Source: Nocardioides sp. Root190
GTDB lineage: Bacteria > Actinomycetota > Actinomycetes > Propionibacteriales > Nocardioidaceae
NCBI RefSeq assembly: GCF_001428565.1
Contig: NZ_LMIA01000013.1
Span: forward strand, 392,739 to 456,738
Reading direction: 5' to 3'
DNA length: 64,000 bases
Shown: positions 8,054 through 15,902 of the stretch, piece by piece
Position numbering within the stretch: the first letter of the stretch is position 1
How the letters are laid out: each line of letters begins with the position of its first letter
Notes under the pieces: model-generated
What the model saw: only the letters and a program-made list of their open reading frames with translations
Database searches by the model: none
Told to the model about the DNA's origin: nothing
Program-made: the position numbers and the translations under genes

Positions 8054-9253
8054 CTACCAGCGGCCGGTGTCGCGCAGTGTGCGTCGTCCCGGCGCGAGCG
8101 AGTTGAAGAATCGCAGCGAGCCGCGCTGCCTGCCCGTCGAGGGGTCGGGATAGAACGCGATCACCGAGACCGCAGCCGGTGCGAGCTCCATCCGGAACAG
8201 CGCGTCCAGCGGGGCCTCCATCGCGTGGGCGACGAGGGTCTTGATCGGGGTGACGTGGCTGACCACGACGACGGTGCGGCCCGCGTGGGCCTCCAGCACC
8301 CGGTCCAGTCCGGCCAGCACCCGCTCGCGGACCTGGACGAAGGACTCACCGCCGGGCGGTGGGGTCGCCATGTCGGCGAACCACGCCTCCATTGCCGCCT
8401 TGTCGCGCTCGGCGACCTCGGTGAAGGTCAGGCCGTCCCACTCGCCGAACTCCATCTCGGCGAAGCCGGGCTCCTCCTCGACGGGCAGTCCGAGCGCGCC
8501 GGCGACGATGTCCGCTGTCTCGCGGGTACGACGCACCGGCGAGGCGACGACGACGTCGATGCTGTCCTTGAGCTCGGTGAGCCACCCGGCGACCTCGGTC
8601 GCCTGGGCGCGGCCCTCCTCGGACAACGCGGGGTTGTCACCGCCGAGGCCACCCGAGAAGCGGCGCCCGGTGGTGTGCGGCGTGACGCCGTGGCGCACCA
8701 GCACGATGGTCGTCGGCTCGCCGGGACCGGCGGCCGGGGAGGACGCCTCCTCGGCAGCGGACTCGGGGGCGTCGGGCACGCCGTCGCCGGGACGACTCGT
8801 TCCCGGCACGTCGCCACCCGGGACGCTGACGCCCTCCCGGACGCCGTCCAGGGCGTCGTTGGCCAGCTGGTCGGCAGGGCCGTTCTCGGCCCGCGGGACC
8901 CAGCGGTACGTCGTACCGGCCGGAGCGATCGCGGCGGCCTCGGCGGCGAGCACCCGCATGTCGGGATGCTTGATCTTCCAGTTGCCCGACATCTGCTCGA
9001 CGACGAGCTTGGAGTCCATCCGGACCTCGATGGCCGCGCCGGGCGCGTACTCGACCGCGAGCTTCAGCCCGGCGACGAGTCCGGAGTACTCCGCGACGTT
9101 GTTGGTCGCGACGCCGAGCGTGCGGGCGTCCTCGGCCAGGACGGCTCCGGTGACGGCGTCACGGACCAGGGCGCCGTACGCCGCAGGTCCGGGGTTCCCG
9201 CGCGAGCCACCGTCGGCCTCGACGACGACCCGGCCCGGCCCCGAGGCGGTCAC
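8054..9253 (-). CDS. Bifunctional RNase HI / alpha-ribazole phosphatase (CobC-type)
   Basis: A 399-residue two-domain enzyme. Residues about 7-135 are an RNase HI domain: EADGGSRGNPGPAAYG, the metal-binding glutamate in NVAEYSGL, the aspartate in RMDSKLVVEQM, and NGPADQLAND. After an Asp/Gly/Pro linker, residues about 185-385 are a histidine phosphatase (VLVRHGVTPHTTGRR, and VVVSHVTPI with the second histidine). The mycobacterial relative (Rv2228c/MSMEG_4305 type) has RNase H and alpha-ribazole phosphatase activity, so this gene probably supplies the CobC phosphatase step next to cobTSU. GTG 9253 overlaps the zinc-ribbon stop (GTGA). The gene order matches mycobacteria. Confidence 0.9.
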   Translation of the reverse strand: MTASGPGRVVVEADGGSRGNPGPAAYGALVRDAVTGAVLAEDARTLGVATNNVAEYSGLVAGLKLAVEYAPGAAIEVRMDSKLVVEQMSGNWKIKHPDMRVLAAEAAAIAPAGTTYRWVPRAENGPADQLANDALDGVREGVSVPGGDVPGTSRPGDGVPDAPESAAEEASSPAAGPGEPTTIVLVRHGVTPHTTGRRFSGGLGGDNPALSEEGRAQATEVAGWLTELKDSIDVVVASPVRRTRETADIVAGALGLPVEEEPGFAEMEFGEWDGLTFTEVAERDKAAMEAWFADMATPPPGGESFVQVRERVLAGLDRVLEAHAGRTVVVVSHVTPIKTLVAHAMEAPLDALFRMELAPAAVSVIAFYPDPSTGRQRGSLRFFNSLAPGRRTLRDTGRW

Positions 9254-9993
9254 AGTCCGCTCTCGGCCGTCCGCACCAGGATCCGCTGGCACTCCTCGTG
9301 CCGGACCACCGTCTCGGGGGCGGTGGCCCGGATCTCCCCGAGCTCGCTCGCGTCGAGGGCGAGCTGGCATCCACCGCACTGGCGCAGGCGCAGCTCGGAC
9401 ACCACGACACCGCCCTTGGAGGCGCGGAGCTTGTCGTAGAGGCCCAGCAGGTCGGCGGGCAGGTCAGCGATGATCGCGCCGCGGCCCGACAGGACCTGCT
9501 CGATCTCGCGGTCGACCGCCGCCGCGCGGTCGTCACGGGAACCGGTCAGGACGCCGAGGCGTCCGTCGAGCTCCTCGATCGCGGAGGTCAGCTCGCCGAG
9601 TGCGGACTGCGCCTCCTCGAGCTGCTCCATGACCTCGAGCTCCTCGTCCTCCAGGGTCGAGATGCGGCGCTCCAGGGTCGCGAGCTCGTGCTGCATCCGC
9701 TCGAGGGCCTTGGGGTCGCCGATCGCGCCGGAGTCCATCCGGTCGCGGTCGCGGGTACGACGTGCCTTGACCTGCTCGACGTCGGCGTCGGCCTTGGACT
9801 GCGCGAGGGAGAGGTCGTCCACGACGATGCGCTGGTCCCGCAACCGGCCGTCGACATCGGCACGCTTTCCGAGCAGCTCCTTGATCTCGGCGGCTTCGGC
9901 GGGGTTGGCCCGCTGGTGCCGGAGCTTGTCGACCTGGGCGTCGATCGCCTGCAGGTCGAGCAGGCGGAGCTGGGCTGCGGGGTCGGCGTTCAC
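9250..9993 (-). CDS. Coiled-coil zinc-ribbon protein (DUF164/C4-type family)
   Basis: A 247-residue protein: a long helical coiled coil (residues about 10-180, rich in Glu/Leu/Arg heptads) followed by a C-terminal zinc ribbon. The ribbon has CGGC and then HEECQRILVR, so one of the usual four cysteines appears to be histidine (CCHC). The family is often annotated as a putative nucleic-acid-binding zinc ribbon; its function is unknown. GTG 9993 overlaps the Nif3 stop by 4 bp, and its own stop overlaps the RNase H-CobC start by 4 bp, so the three are one coupled operon. A TTG at 10008 is an alternative start. Confidence 0.88.
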   Translation of the reverse strand: MNADPAAQLRLLDLQAIDAQVDKLRHQRANPAEAAEIKELLGKRADVDGRLRDQRIVVDDLSLAQSKADADVEQVKARRTRDRDRMDSGAIGDPKALERMQHELATLERRISTLEDEELEVMEQLEEAQSALGELTSAIEELDGRLGVLTGSRDDRAAAVDREIEQVLSGRGAIIADLPADLLGLYDKLRASKGGVVVSELRLRQCGGCQLALDASELGEIRATAPETVVRHEECQRILVRTAESGL

Positions 9994-11111
9994 AGGTGCA
10001 TTGTCCAAGGGTCGGTGACCACGGCACTCACCCGGGTCTCCACGGCGTCACCGAGGGCGTCGCGCAGCCGTCCCTCGACCACCGGCAGCCAGGTCGACTC
10101 AGCGGCCCAGTGGGCGACATCCACCAGTGCCGGACCGCGCTTCTCGACGAACTCCGAGGCGGGGTGGTGCCGAAGATCGCTCGTCACGTAGGCGTCGACG
10201 TCGAGCCGGGCGACGTGGTCGAGGAGGAAGTCACCGGCCCCGCCGCAGACCGCGACCCTGCGCACCGGGCGCTCCGGATCTCCTGCGACGCGTACGCCGT
10301 GCCGGGTCTCGGGCAGCGCCGCGGCCACGGCCGCAGCGAACTCGGCGAGGCTCACCTGGGGCAGGGTCCCGATCCGCCCGGTGCCCGTGCCGACCAGGCC
10401 CGGGTCGGCCAGCTCGGAGACGTCGTAGGCCGGCTCCTCGTAGGGGTGCGCCGCGAGCATGGCCTGCACGACCGCGGTCCGCACGCTGCGGTCGAGGACC
10501 ACCTCGACCCGCACCTCCTCGACGGTCTCGATCACACCGACCGTGCCGAGCATCGGGTTCGCGCCGGCGAGCGGCCGGAACCGGCCCTGCCCGGGCGCAC
10601 TGGTGAAGGAGGCCAGCTCGTAGTCACCGATCCGGCCGGCGCCGGCCTCGGCGATCGCGGCCCGCACCGGAGCCGCCGCGTCCGCCGGGACGAACACCGT
10701 CAACTTGTCACGCGGCGCCTCGGGGGCGGGAAGGATCGGGACCAGGTCCTCGAGCCCGAGGGCCAGCGCGAGGGACTCCGAGACGCCACCGACAGCCTGG
10801 TCGGCGTTGGTGTGCGCGGTCAGCAGGGCGCAGTCGGCCTTGGCGAGGGTGTGCAGGGTCCGCCCCTTCGGCGTCGTCGCGGCGAAGCCGGTGACCCCCT
10901 TGAGGAAGAGCGGGTGGTGGACCACCAGGAGGTCGGCCTTCCAGTCGGCGGCCTCCTCGGCGACGGCGGGCGACGGGTCGACGGCGAACAGCACCCGCTT
11001 CACCTGCTGGCCCGGGTCGCCGTACACGAGGCCGACGGCGTCCCAGCCCTCGGCGGTCGAGGGTGGATACCAACCGTGGAGCAGGTCGACGACCTCGGAG
11101 AGAGCAGGCAT
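9990..11111 (-). CDS. Nif3-like dinuclear metal centre protein (GTP cyclohydrolase I type 2 family)
   Basis: A 373-residue Nif3/YbgI family protein, expected to form a toroidal hexamer with a two-metal site. Metal ligand motifs are VVHHPLFLKG (about residue 64), LLTAHTNADQA and, near the C-terminus, VDVAHWAAESTWL. The central insertion (residues about 130-235, KLTVFVPADAAAPVRAAI to HPYEEPAYDV) is the PII-like domain found in long Nif3 proteins. The biochemical role is not settled. It is first in the operon with the zinc ribbon and RNase H-CobC genes and is divergent from the cob operon. ATG 11109-11111 is the natural start (MPALSEVVDLLHGWYPP). Confidence 0.92.
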   Translation of the reverse strand: MPALSEVVDLLHGWYPPSTAEGWDAVGLVYGDPGQQVKRVLFAVDPSPAVAEEAADWKADLLVVHHPLFLKGVTGFAATTPKGRTLHTLAKADCALLTAHTNADQAVGGVSESLALALGLEDLVPILPAPEAPRDKLTVFVPADAAAPVRAAIAEAGAGRIGDYELASFTSAPGQGRFRPLAGANPMLGTVGVIETVEEVRVEVVLDRSVRTAVVQAMLAAHPYEEPAYDVSELADPGLVGTGTGRIGTLPQVSLAEFAAAVAAALPETRHGVRVAGDPERPVRRVAVCGGAGDFLLDHVARLDVDAYVTSDLRHHPASEFVEKRGPALVDVAHWAAESTWLPVVEGRLRDALGDAVETRVSAVVTDPWTMHL

Positions 11112-11156
11112 GCCCGTCAGGCTACTGGGGCGGGGAGTCGGCCATCCCTCGCCCAC

Positions 11157-11200
11157 CTGTCGCCCGTCTGTCGCCCATCTGTCGCCCATCTGTCGTCCGC
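11157..11200 (+). repeat. Four tandem 11-bp repeats upstream of the cob riboswitch
   Basis: Four consecutive 11-mers run without gaps: CTGTCGCCCGT, CTGTCGCCCAT, CTGTCGCCCAT, CTGTCGTCCGC. They lie between the divergent Nif3 start (11111) and the probable riboswitch 5' end near 11241. The period is about one DNA helical turn. A protein-binding array or simple slippage are both possible; nothing in the sequence decides. Confidence 0.75.
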
Positions 11201-11240
11201 ACCTCGGGCAGTCGGCCCGGCGTTGGTACGCTGTCGGCGC

Positions 11241-11425
11241 CAGTCGACCTCCATGCAAGTGGCGGTCAGGGAACCCGGTGAGAGTCCGGGACTGACGCGC
11301 AGCGGTGTGGGTGACGGGCGGAGCCCCGAGCAATCGGGAAAAGTCACTGGATGGTTCGCCATCTGGGAAGACGCTCCGCGCCGGATGATCCCGAGTCCGA
11401 AGACCTGCTGGCCCTTGCGACACAG
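11241..11425 (+). promoter_or_regulatory. Cobalamin (B12) riboswitch upstream of cobG operon
   Basis: The conserved B12-box-like core is visible: GCAAGTGGCGGTCAGGGAAC near 11255-11274, followed by CCGGTGAGAGTCCGGGACTG and ACGCGCAGCGGT. The 3' half has AAAAGTCACTGG, TCTGGGAAGACGC and CCGAGTCCGAAGACCTGC, the usual actinobacterial ending. It sits about 60-240 bp before cobG, so adenosylcobalamin should repress the whole cobG-cobC operon. Ends are approximate. A TACGCT at 11227-11232 is a possible -10. Confidence 0.93.
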
Positions 11426-11483
11426 ACGTTCGCGAGGTCGTAGTGGGGTGATCGCGAGGATCCTCGACCTCGAAGGACTCCCC

Positions 11484-12335
11484 ATGGCTCGCAGCCGACC
11501 GGACCGGTGCCCGGGCATCGTGCACCCGTGGCCGGCCGAGGACGGCGGACTGGTCCGGATCCGGGTGCCCGGCGGACAGCTGCCCCTGTCCTCGCTGGTG
11601 GCGCTGGCCGAGGTCGCCACCGAACACGGCGACGGCCGGATCCGCACGACGGGTCGCGCGAACCTCCAGGTCCGTGGCATGCCCGTCGACGGCGACCGTC
11701 TCGCCGAGCCCGCCCTGGCCGCGCTCGAGGCCACGGGCCTCCTGCCGTCCCGCGCCCACGACCGCGTCCGCAACGTCCTGGCCTCACCGCAGACCGGACT
11801 CACCGGCGGTCGCGCCGACCTGCGCCCCGTGGTCGCGGCCCTCGACGCGCACCTGCTCGCGGACGAGTCGCTCGCCGAGCTGCCCGGCCGCTTCCTGTTC
11901 ACCCTCGACGACGGCCGCGGCGACCTGGCCGACCGGCACAAGGACCTCGGCCTGGTCGCCCTCGACGGCACCCGGGCCCAGCTCCGCGTCGGCGAGGGGT
12001 ACGGCGACGTGGTCGCCCTCGACGACGCGGCCGCCGCACTCGTCGCGCTCGCCCACCACTTCCTGTCCGCCCGGGGCACCGGCCCCGCCGCGGCCTGGCA
12101 CGTCGACGAGCTGGCCGACCCCCTCGTCGTACCCTCGCCGCCCGAGCCGGGTGCCGACGTGCGCTCCGCACCGCTCGCGTTCGGCACCGTCCCCGGCGGC
12201 GAGCACCTCGCCGTCGGCGACGGCCTCACCCTCAACGACCTGACCACGATGGCCGGCCGGAGCGCCGCGTCCGTCGTCATCACGCCGTGGCACGGCGTCC
12301 TGATCCCCGCACCGCTTCCCGAGGAGACCCCGTGA
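11484..12335 (+). CDS. cobG: CobG-like precorrin-3B synthase homologue (short, cysteine-poor)
   Basis: A 283-residue protein related to the sulfite/nitrite reductase ferredoxin-like half domains of CobG. It begins MARSRPDRCPGIVHPWPAEDG and contains GRIRTTGRANLQVRGMP, a segment typical of CobG. Classical CobG (about 360-460 residues) makes precorrin-3B with an iron-sulfur cluster. Here the only cysteine is Cys9, so no [4Fe-4S] ligand set is present. It ends VVITPWHGVLIPAPLPEETP, like the end of the second half domain, so the repeat is compressed rather than cut off. The position right behind the riboswitch and before cobH supports a role in cobalamin synthesis. The stop overlaps cobH (GTGA). 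Confidence 0.82.
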   Translation: MARSRPDRCPGIVHPWPAEDGGLVRIRVPGGQLPLSSLVALAEVATEHGDGRIRTTGRANLQVRGMPVDGDRLAEPALAALEATGLLPSRAHDRVRNVLASPQTGLTGGRADLRPVVAALDAHLLADESLAELPGRFLFTLDDGRGDLADRHKDLGLVALDGTRAQLRVGEGYGDVVALDDAAAALVALAHHFLSARGTGPAAAWHVDELADPLVVPSPPEPGADVRSAPLAFGTVPGGEHLAVGDGLTLNDLTTMAGRSAASVVITPWHGVLIPAPLPEETP

Positions 12336-13018
12336 CCGACACCCAGCTCGAGACGCCGACCCTGTCCGCTCCCCCGCGCCGGTTCGACTACATCGCCGAC
12401 GGGCCGGCGATCTACGTCGACTCCTTCGCCACCATCCGCCGCGAGTCGGACCTCTCCTCCGTGCCTGCCGACGCGGAGAAGGTCGCCGTGCGCATGATCC
12501 ACGGCAGCGGCCAGACCGACCTGACCCGCGACCTGGTGGTCCACCCCGACCTCGCCCGGGCCGGTCGCGCGGCGCTCGCCGCGGGCGCCCCGATCCTGTG
12601 CGACGCCCGGATGGTGGCGATGGGCATCACCGCCGGCCGGCTCCCGGCCGACAACCCGGTCCACTGCTTCCTCACCGACGAACGGGTCCCGGACCTCGCC
12701 CGGAGCTGGTCGACGACCCGCACGGCTGCGGCGGTCTCGCTCTGGGAGCCCTTGCTCGACGGCGCCGTCGTGGCGATCGGGAACGCTCCCACCGCGCTGT
12801 TCCACCTGCTCGAGATGATCCTGGACGGCGCCCCTCGACCGGCCGCGATCGTCGGCTGCCCGGTGGGATTCATCGGCGCGGCCGAGTCGAAGGACGCGCT
12901 GGCGTCGTTCGCCCGGGACCACGGCATCGACATCCCGTTCGTCACCGTGCGCGGTCGCCGCGGCGGGTCCGCGATGGCGTCCTCGGCGGTCAACGCACTC
13001 GCCCAGGAAGAGGAGTGA
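12332..13018 (+). CDS. cobH: Precorrin-8X methylmutase
   Basis: A 228-residue CobH/CbiC. It moves the methyl group from C-11 to C-12, giving hydrogenobyrinic acid. The conserved catalytic histidine lies in VRMIHGSGQTD (His57), followed by PILCDARMVAMGI and VGCPVGFIGAAESK, all characteristic. GTG 12332 overlaps the cobG stop, and its stop overlaps cobIJ (GTGA). The order cobG-cobH-cobIJ is the same as in mycobacteria. Confidence 0.95.
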   Translation: MTDTQLETPTLSAPPRRFDYIADGPAIYVDSFATIRRESDLSSVPADAEKVAVRMIHGSGQTDLTRDLVVHPDLARAGRAALAAGAPILCDARMVAMGITAGRLPADNPVHCFLTDERVPDLARSWSTTRTAAAVSLWEPLLDGAVVAIGNAPTALFHLLEMILDGAPRPAAIVGCPVGFIGAAESKDALASFARDHGIDIPFVTVRGRRGGSAMASSAVNALAQEEE

Positions 13019-14658
13019 GCGCCGGAGTGGAGACCGACGACAGCACCGCGAAGGGCCAGTTCTTCGTCGTCGGGATCGGTCCCGGCGATCCCGAGCTGAT
13101 CACCCGCAAGGCGGAGCGGCTGATCGGCGCCGCGAGCGTGATCTCCTTCCACGCCGGCGTCCGCAAGCAGTCCCACGCCCGCCGCATCGCCGCGCACCTC
13201 ATCCCGACCGACGCGGTCGAGGAGGAGCTGCGCTACCCGGTGACCACCGGGACGACGGACCACCCCGGTGGATACGTCGGCGCGCTGGCCGACTTCTACG
13301 ACGAGTGCGAGGCCCGGCTGGCCGCGCACCTCGACGCCGGCCGTGACGTCGTCCTCCTCGCCGAGGGCGACCCGCTCTTCTACGGCTCCTCGATGTACCT
13401 CCTGGACCGGTTCCGCGACCGGTTCGAGATCGAGGTCGTCCCCGGCATCCCCGCCTTCGCCGCGGCCACGGCGACGATCCCGGCGCCGCTGGTCCGGCAG
13501 AACGACGTGCTGACCGTGCTCCCCGGCACGCTCCCCGAGCCCGAGCTCGCCCGCCGCCTCGCCGACACCGACGGCGCCGTGATCATGAAGCTCGGCCGCA
13601 CCTTCCCCGCCGTCCGCTCCGCACTGGAGCAGGCCGGTCGGCTCGAGGGCGCGATGTACGTCGAGCGCGCCTCGCAGCCCGAGGAGCGCTGGCTGCCGGT
13701 CGCCGACGTCGATGCCGACTCGGTCCCGTACTTCTCGCTGATCGTCGTCCCCGGCGACTCGGCAGGCCGTCCGACCGCCTCCCGCCTGCGGGCGACCGAC
13801 CCGGTGGTCGAGGAGGCCGCCCGCGGCCGTCTCGAGACCTCCGGCACCGGTGCCGGGAGCCTCCCCGACACCATCCCACCGGGTCTCGAGACGGTTGCTG
13901 CGCAATCTCCTCGACCGCCGGCCGAGCTCCTCGTCATCGGCCTCGGCCCCGGCCCCGACGGCTGGCTGACACCCGAGGCCACCGCGGCACTCACCGAGGT
14001 CGAGCACGTGGTCGGCTACGCGCCGTACGTCAACCGGGTCCCGCAGCGCGTCGGGCTGCAGCGGCACGCTTCCGGCAACACCGTCGAGGTCGACCGCGCC
14101 CGGTTCGCCCTCGACCTCGCCCTGCGGGGCGAGCGGGTTGCCGTCGTCTCCGGCGGTGACGCCGGTGTGTTCGGCATGGCCTCCGCCGTGTTCGAGGCAG
14201 CCGCCGACCCGGCGCACCCCGAGCACGCGACCGTCCCCGTCCGGGTGCTGCCCGGCGTGAGCGCGGTGCAGGCCGTCGCGGCCCGGGCCGGTGCCCCGAT
14301 CGGCGCGGACTTCGCGGTGATGAGCCTCTCGGACCGGCTCAAGCCGTGGGCGGTGGTGGAGAAGCGACTGCGTGCGATCGCCGAGGCCGACCTGGTGCTC
14401 GGCATCTACAACCCCGCCTCGCGCTCACGTCGCGAACAGGTCGTGGAGACCCAGAAGATCCTGCTCGAGCACCGCTCCCCCGACACCGTCGTGGTCGTCG
14501 GCCGTGACGTCGGCCGGGCCGAGGAGTCGCTGACCGTGACCACGCTCGGCGCCCTCGACACCGACACGGTCGACATGAAGTGCCTGCTCATCATCGGCGC
14601 CTCCTCGACGCGCGTGGAGCCCAACGGGGCCGTCTGGACACCGCGATGGGTGGACTGA
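13015..14658 (+). CDS. cobIJ: Bifunctional precorrin-2 C20-methyltransferase / precorrin-3B C17-methyltransferase (CobI-CobJ fusion)
   Basis: A 547-residue fusion of two SAM-dependent tetrapyrrole methylases. CobI (about residues 12-260) begins FFVVGIGPGDPELITRKA and has LLAEGDPLFYGSSMYL. CobJ (about 303-547) begins ELLVIGLGPGPDGWLTPEA and has VVSGGDAGVFGMAS and LGIYNPASRSR. Such fusions are usual in actinobacteria, at about 500 residues. The extra length here is accounted for by a linker (about 264-301) that is encoded by two opposed palindromic repeat elements. GTG 13015 overlaps cobH; the 3' end overlaps cobL by 13 bp. The linker sequence is low-conservation and probably flexible. Confidence 0.94.
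   Translation: MSAGVETDDSTAKGQFFVVGIGPGDPELITRKAERLIGAASVISFHAGVRKQSHARRIAAHLIPTDAVEEELRYPVTTGTTDHPGGYVGALADFYDECEARLAAHLDAGRDVVLLAEGDPLFYGSSMYLLDRFRDRFEIEVVPGIPAFAAATATIPAPLVRQNDVLTVLPGTLPEPELARRLADTDGAVIMKLGRTFPAVRSALEQAGRLEGAMYVERASQPEERWLPVADVDADSVPYFSLIVVPGDSAGRPTASRLRATDPVVEEAARGRLETSGTGAGSLPDTIPPGLETVAAQSPRPPAELLVIGLGPGPDGWLTPEATAALTEVEHVVGYAPYVNRVPQRVGLQRHASGNTVEVDRARFALDLALRGERVAVVSGGDAGVFGMASAVFEAAADPAHPEHATVPVRVLPGVSAVQAVAARAGAPIGADFAVMSLSDRLKPWAVVEKRLRAIAEADLVLGIYNPASRSRREQVVETQKILLEHRSPDTVVVVGRDVGRAEESLTVTTLGALDTDTVDMKCLLIIGASSTRVEPNGAVWTPRWVD
13806..13839 (+). repeat. REP-like palindrome inside cobIJ (forward copy)
   Basis: This 34-nt element starts GGTCGAGGAG and ends CCGTCTCGAGACC, with a GGCCGC-CC-GCGGCC centre. 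The same arms occur in the three copies after aceE (46.9 kb), where the centre is GGTCGC-CC-GCGACC. The change on both sides of the centre keeps the pairing. It is read in frame as part of the CobI-CobJ linker. Confidence 0.85.
13882..13916 (-). repeat. REP-like palindrome inside cobIJ (inverted copy)
   Basis: On the minus strand this reads GGTCGAGGAG, then ATTGCGCAGCAA, then CCGTCTCGAGACC. The outer arms are identical to the forward copy 42 bp upstream; the centre is again a near-perfect inverted repeat. Two opposed copies in one linker make a BIME-like pair lying between the CobI and CobJ domains. Confidence 0.85.
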
Positions 14659-15902
14659 GCGTCACCGTCGTCGGCATCGGCGCGGACGGCTGGGACGGCC
14701 TGGTCGCCTCCTCCCGCGCGATCGTCACGGGCGCCGAGGTGCTGCTCGGCGGCGAGCGCCACCTCGATCTCGTGCCTCCGGTCGAGGGCCAGGAACGGCG
14801 GGCCTGGCCGCGACCGATGTCCGGTCTCCCCGGCTTCCTGGAGCAGTACGACGGACGACGCATCGTCGCTCTCGCCTCCGGCGATCCACTGGTCTCCGGC
14901 ATCGGTACGACGCTGATCCGCCTCCTCGGCCCGGACGCCGTCACCGTCATCCCCGCCGTGTCCTCGGTCGCCCTCGCCCGGGCCCGGCTGGGCTGGTCGG
15001 CCGAGGGGTCCGAGGTCCTCACGCTGGTCGGGCGCGACGTGGCAGCACTACGGCGCGAGCTCTCCGACGGCCGGCGACTCCTGGTCCTGTCCTCCGACGA
15101 GAGCACCCCCGCAGCCGTGGCCGCGCTCCTCACGGAGTCGGGCTTCGGCGCCACCGTCCTCGACCTGCTCGGCGACCTCGGCGGGGACACCGAGAGCCGG
15201 ACCACCTTCCTCGCGACCGGCCCCGTGCCCGACGCCCTCCCCCGGCTCCACGTCCTGGGCCTCACCGTTCGCGGCGGACCCGGATCGTGGGCGAGCGGCC
15301 TGGCCGACGACGCCTTCGAGAACGACGGCCAGCTCACCAAGCGCGACGTCCGCGCCAGCGCCCTCTCCCGGCTCGCCCCCGCCCCGGGACACCTGCTGTG
15401 GGACCTGGGCGCCGGCGCCGGATCGGTGGGCATCGAGTGGCTGCGCGCCCATCCCCTCGCCGAGGCGATCGCCGTGGAGGCGGACGCCGAGCGGGCTGCC
15501 CGGATCGGGCGCAACGCCAGCGCCCTCGGCGTACCCCGCCTGCGGGTGGTCGAGGGCAGCTCCCCGGACGTGCTCGACGACCTGCCGACACCGCACGCGA
15601 TCTTCGTCGGCGGCGGCGCCACCGCCCCCGGCCTGCTCGACCTGTGCCGCGAACGGCTGGCTCCTCACGGGCGCCTCGTCGTGCACGGCGTCACCCTCGA
15701 GACCGAGGCCCTGCTGATCGCGGCGTTCCACGAGCACGGCGGCGAGCTCACCCGCCTGTCCGTCGAGCACGTCACCCCCATCGGCGGCCGGTTCACCGGC
15801 TGGACCCCCGCTCGCGCAGTGACCCAGTGGACCTGGACGTCCAGCGGTTCCTCGAGTGACCGCGAGGAACGCGCGGCGAATCGGGACGGGAGCCTCTCAT
15901 GA
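14646..15902 (+). CDS. cobL: Precorrin-6Y C5,15-methyltransferase (decarboxylating)
   Basis: A 418-residue two-domain enzyme. The N-terminal CbiE-like methylase (about residues 4-200: VTVVGIGADGWDGL, ALASGDPLVSGIGTTL) methylates C-5 and C-15. The C-terminal CbiT-like domain (about 230-400) has the Rossmann SAM motif LLWDLGAGAGSVGIEWL and decarboxylates the C-12 acetate. ATG 14646 overlaps the cobIJ end. The last 35 or so residues, rich in Ser/Arg, extend beyond the usual family end to reach the ATGA overlap with cobM. Confidence 0.94.
   Translation: MGGLSVTVVGIGADGWDGLVASSRAIVTGAEVLLGGERHLDLVPPVEGQERRAWPRPMSGLPGFLEQYDGRRIVALASGDPLVSGIGTTLIRLLGPDAVTVIPAVSSVALARARLGWSAEGSEVLTLVGRDVAALRRELSDGRRLLVLSSDESTPAAVAALLTESGFGATVLDLLGDLGGDTESRTTFLATGPVPDALPRLHVLGLTVRGGPGSWASGLADDAFENDGQLTKRDVRASALSRLAPAPGHLLWDLGAGAGSVGIEWLRAHPLAEAIAVEADAERAARIGRNASALGVPRLRVVEGSSPDVLDDLPTPHAIFVGGGATAPGLLDLCRERLAPHGRLVVHGVTLETEALLIAAFHEHGGELTRLSVEHVTPIGGRFTGWTPARAVTQWTWTSSGSSSDREERAANRDGSLS

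Noticed and set aside
11063-11295. Short open frames covering the tandem repeats and riboswitch upstream of cobG.
   Set aside because: They lack ribosome binding sites and overlap a clear cobalamin aptamer; the 11-bp repeats are not a multiple of three.
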